A stretch of DNA of 64,000 nucleotides from Pseudeuparius sepicola (lineage: Eukaryota; Arthropoda; Insecta; Coleoptera; Anthribidae): contig OY987306.1 in NCBI GenBank assembly GCA_963920635.1, forward strand, positions 11,674,001 to 11,738,000, read 5' to 3'. Under the pieces are notes generated by a model that saw only the letters and a list, made by a program, of their open reading frames with translations, made no database searches and had not been told where the DNA came from. Below are positions 62,473 through 64,000 of this stretch, piece after piece (the first letter of the stretch is position 1; each line of letters opens with the position of its first letter). The translations under genes were made by a program, and so were the position numbers.

Positions 62473-63930
62473 ATGAGCGAGAGCGATATTTCTATTGATA
62501 TAGAGAGTCTTTCAAGTTTATTCACAAATAATTTAAGCTTTGAGGAACAAAGTAACGTAACCGAGGTTACCCAAGTTATTAATAAGGAAAGTGATCAAAT
62601 AACAATCGCAATGGCGAACGAAAAACTTAACCTGCCAATGCTTAAGATGTATGTTGAAACGATCTCTGAATTCGATGGCAATGTGACTTCTTTGCCCAAA
62701 TTTATTTCTTCTTGCGATTATCTTTTCGAAACATATAGCGAAATTAATGTCGAATTTTTGCAAAACTATTTAATTAGAGCAGTCCAGATGAAATTGACTG
62801 GACGTGCCGAATTATTGATAGGCTGTCGTAACGAATTGGACACTTGGCAAAAGATAAAAGACGCGTTAACACAATGCTTTGGCAATCGTAGGAATCTAGA
62901 GTGCCTAGAGCAAGACGTATTTACAGCTAGACCCTTTAAAAACGAATCACCTTTAGATTTTGCAAAACGTTTACAAGTCATGCGTAGTAACTTAAGACAA
63001 AAGGTAAATTCTGATATTTACTTAAACCAAGCTGCTAAAGATATTTATGGTAGGCAGTATGATGAATTATGTCTACGAACATTTGTTAGAGGTTTATCAG
63101 GTGCCTTACAGACGATAATTCGTTTGAAGGAACCCGCATCCCTAGAAGATGCTATGAATTTAATTATACAGGAAGAAAATTTCAATTACACTCAGAATAT
63201 TTTTAGGAATGGTCCACAAAGTAATTTTTCTAACTCACCACAAAATAATCCACGGACGAACAGACAGAACTCGTACCAAAATAATTACCAAAACAACTTT
63301 TCTCGCCCTAATTTCCAAAATAATTTCCCTCGTCCTAACTTTCAAAATAATTCCCCGCATAACAATTTCCAAAATAACTTCCCAAGGAATAATTATCAAG
63401 GATACAACCATCAACCTAGGAACAATTTCCAAAACCAAAATTATTCTCCTAGACCAGTTTTCCCAAGTCAACCTATTAATGTACAACCAAATTATAATAA
63501 CCAACAAAGACGTTTCCCTACCAACAGACAAGTTTTTGGTCCACCTCGTAATGTTTTCAGACCTACTGGACAAAACATACAAAGGCAATACGAGCCTATG
63601 CAAACTAATTCCCAAACCAGTAGAAATAATTATGCTTTTAATCCTAGAAATCACGAAGCTATGTCTACAAATTCTAGAGTACCCTCTAATGTTCATAGGA
63701 GTTTCTCTGCTAGACAAAATAATTTCCCGAGAAATAATTTTCAGCCACAAAATACTATAATCGAAGAGTTGTATCAGATTAATAACGAAAATGCTAATAA
63801 TGGAAGCCAGTCAATGCGTAATGCGTATGACTTGGTCCCCTCTCAGAATGAAGTTCAAATTCAAAACAAAAATGATAGAAGTCCCGGAAATTTTCAGCAA
63901 GTCAGGTTGTCCCCGAAACGGAAGAAATAG
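62473..63930 (+). CDS. Ty3/Gypsy-type retrotransposon Gag
   Basis: About 485 residues. Residues ~50-240 form a retrotransposon Gag capsid-like domain (ISEFDGNVTSLPKFISSCDY, WQKIKDALTQCFGNRRN, PLDFAKRLQVMRSNLRQK, CLRTFVRGLSGALQTIIRLK). It would assemble the particle that packages element RNA. The C-terminal half is extremely Asn/Gln/Pro/Arg-rich with repeats such as NNFQNNFPRPNF and has no CCHC zinc knuckle. The frame is open from 62434, but the first codons lie in LINE-derived sequence; MSESDISI at 62473 is the more likely start. No 5' LTR or primer-binding site is visible upstream, so the copy may be 5'-truncated. It is intact to its stop at 63928-63930. Confidence 0.88.
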   Translation: MSESDISIDIESLSSLFTNNLSFEEQSNVTEVTQVINKESDQITIAMANEKLNLPMLKMYVETISEFDGNVTSLPKFISSCDYLFETYSEINVEFLQNYLIRAVQMKLTGRAELLIGCRNELDTWQKIKDALTQCFGNRRNLECLEQDVFTARPFKNESPLDFAKRLQVMRSNLRQKVNSDIYLNQAAKDIYGRQYDELCLRTFVRGLSGALQTIIRLKEPASLEDAMNLIIQEENFNYTQNIFRNGPQSNFSNSPQNNPRTNRQNSYQNNYQNNFSRPNFQNNFPRPNFQNNSPHNNFQNNFPRNNYQGYNHQPRNNFQNQNYSPRPVFPSQPINVQPNYNNQQRRFPTNRQVFGPPRNVFRPTGQNIQRQYEPMQTNSQTSRNNYAFNPRNHEAMSTNSRVPSNVHRSFSARQNNFPRNNFQPQNTIIEELYQINNENANNGSQSMRNAYDLVPSQNEVQIQNKNDRSPGNFQQVRLSPKRKK

Positions 63931-64000
63931 AACCCGAAATTATTGAAATCCACACTGAAATCTGCAATAGTTTACCCTATATTATTGTAGAAAATCCCCC
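63888..64000 (+). CDS. Start of pol, reached by probable -1 frameshift (runs off window)
   Basis: The heptamer AAATTTT at 63888-63894 lies in the gag frame as A AAT TTT, a valid -1 slippery site, 34 bases before the gag stop. The -1 frame then stays open to the window end (VVPETEEIEPEIIEIHTEIC...). -1 frameshifting between gag and pol is usual for Gypsy elements; the protease motif lies outside the window, so this is inferred. Confidence 0.55.

Noticed and set aside
63209..63760. Long ORFs in other frames within gag
   Set aside because: They arise from the AAT/CAA-rich repetitive gag tail and are shadows of the Gag frame.
52371..64000. Search for upstream N-terminal fry exons
   Set aside because: No minus-strand segment with Furry N-terminal similarity and proper splice sites was found; the missing start is probably outside the window.

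Overview
The window looks like insect nuclear DNA, possibly from a beetle, though the order cannot be fixed from sequence alone. It is AT-rich, has many short GT-AG introns and carries a heavy, nested load of transposable elements. It holds one host gene. Thirty-one exons on the minus strand (52370 down to 1) join in phase into about 2,529 uninterrupted codons of Furry (fry), the giant HEAT/Armadillo-like scaffold of the NDR-kinase (Tricornered) pathway. The N-terminal exon(s) lie beyond 52370, at least partly outside the window, and the C-terminus lies beyond position 1.

Layout along fry, in transcription order. Exons 1-8 are tightly packed (50058-52370) and exon 9 is at 48681-48877. Exon 10 follows an intron with a piggyBac relic. 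A 4.8-kb repeat-rich intron leads to exons 11-15 (36859-39988). A 9.1-kb intron (27713-36858) holds a putative 5.4-kb Tc1-like element with identical 78-bp inverted ends and an intact DD34E transposase. Exons 16-17 precede a 5.6-kb intron with a TIR element, a long hairpin and dispersed repeats. Exons 18-26 lie at 18162-21798, exon 27 at 14587-15162. A 10.7-kb intron (3912-14586) contains nested foldback, hAT, piggyBac, pogo-like and Harbinger-like remnants plus a Penelope-like reverse transcriptase relic. Exons 28-31 close the window.

Upstream of exon 1 (52371-64000) is a stack of elements. A Jockey-like LINE is interrupted by a foldback, two hAT elements with recognisable 8-bp target duplications and a palindromic TA-flanked element. 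Further right are tRNA-derived SINE-like heads, another LINE fragment, and a Ty3/Gypsy-type gag running into pol at the window edge.

The most notable object is at 61050-61830: a discrete 781-bp insertion bounded by a perfect 12-bp direct repeat. It carries two identical, inverted, outward-facing type-I hammerhead ribozyme motifs and no protein gene, and resembles a non-autonomous Penelope-like/retrozyme-type element. All insertions seen in fry are intronic and the visible coding frame is intact, so fry is probably functional. Exon coordinates were derived by hand from splice signals and reading-frame phase. Homology statements come from remembered family features, not from searches.
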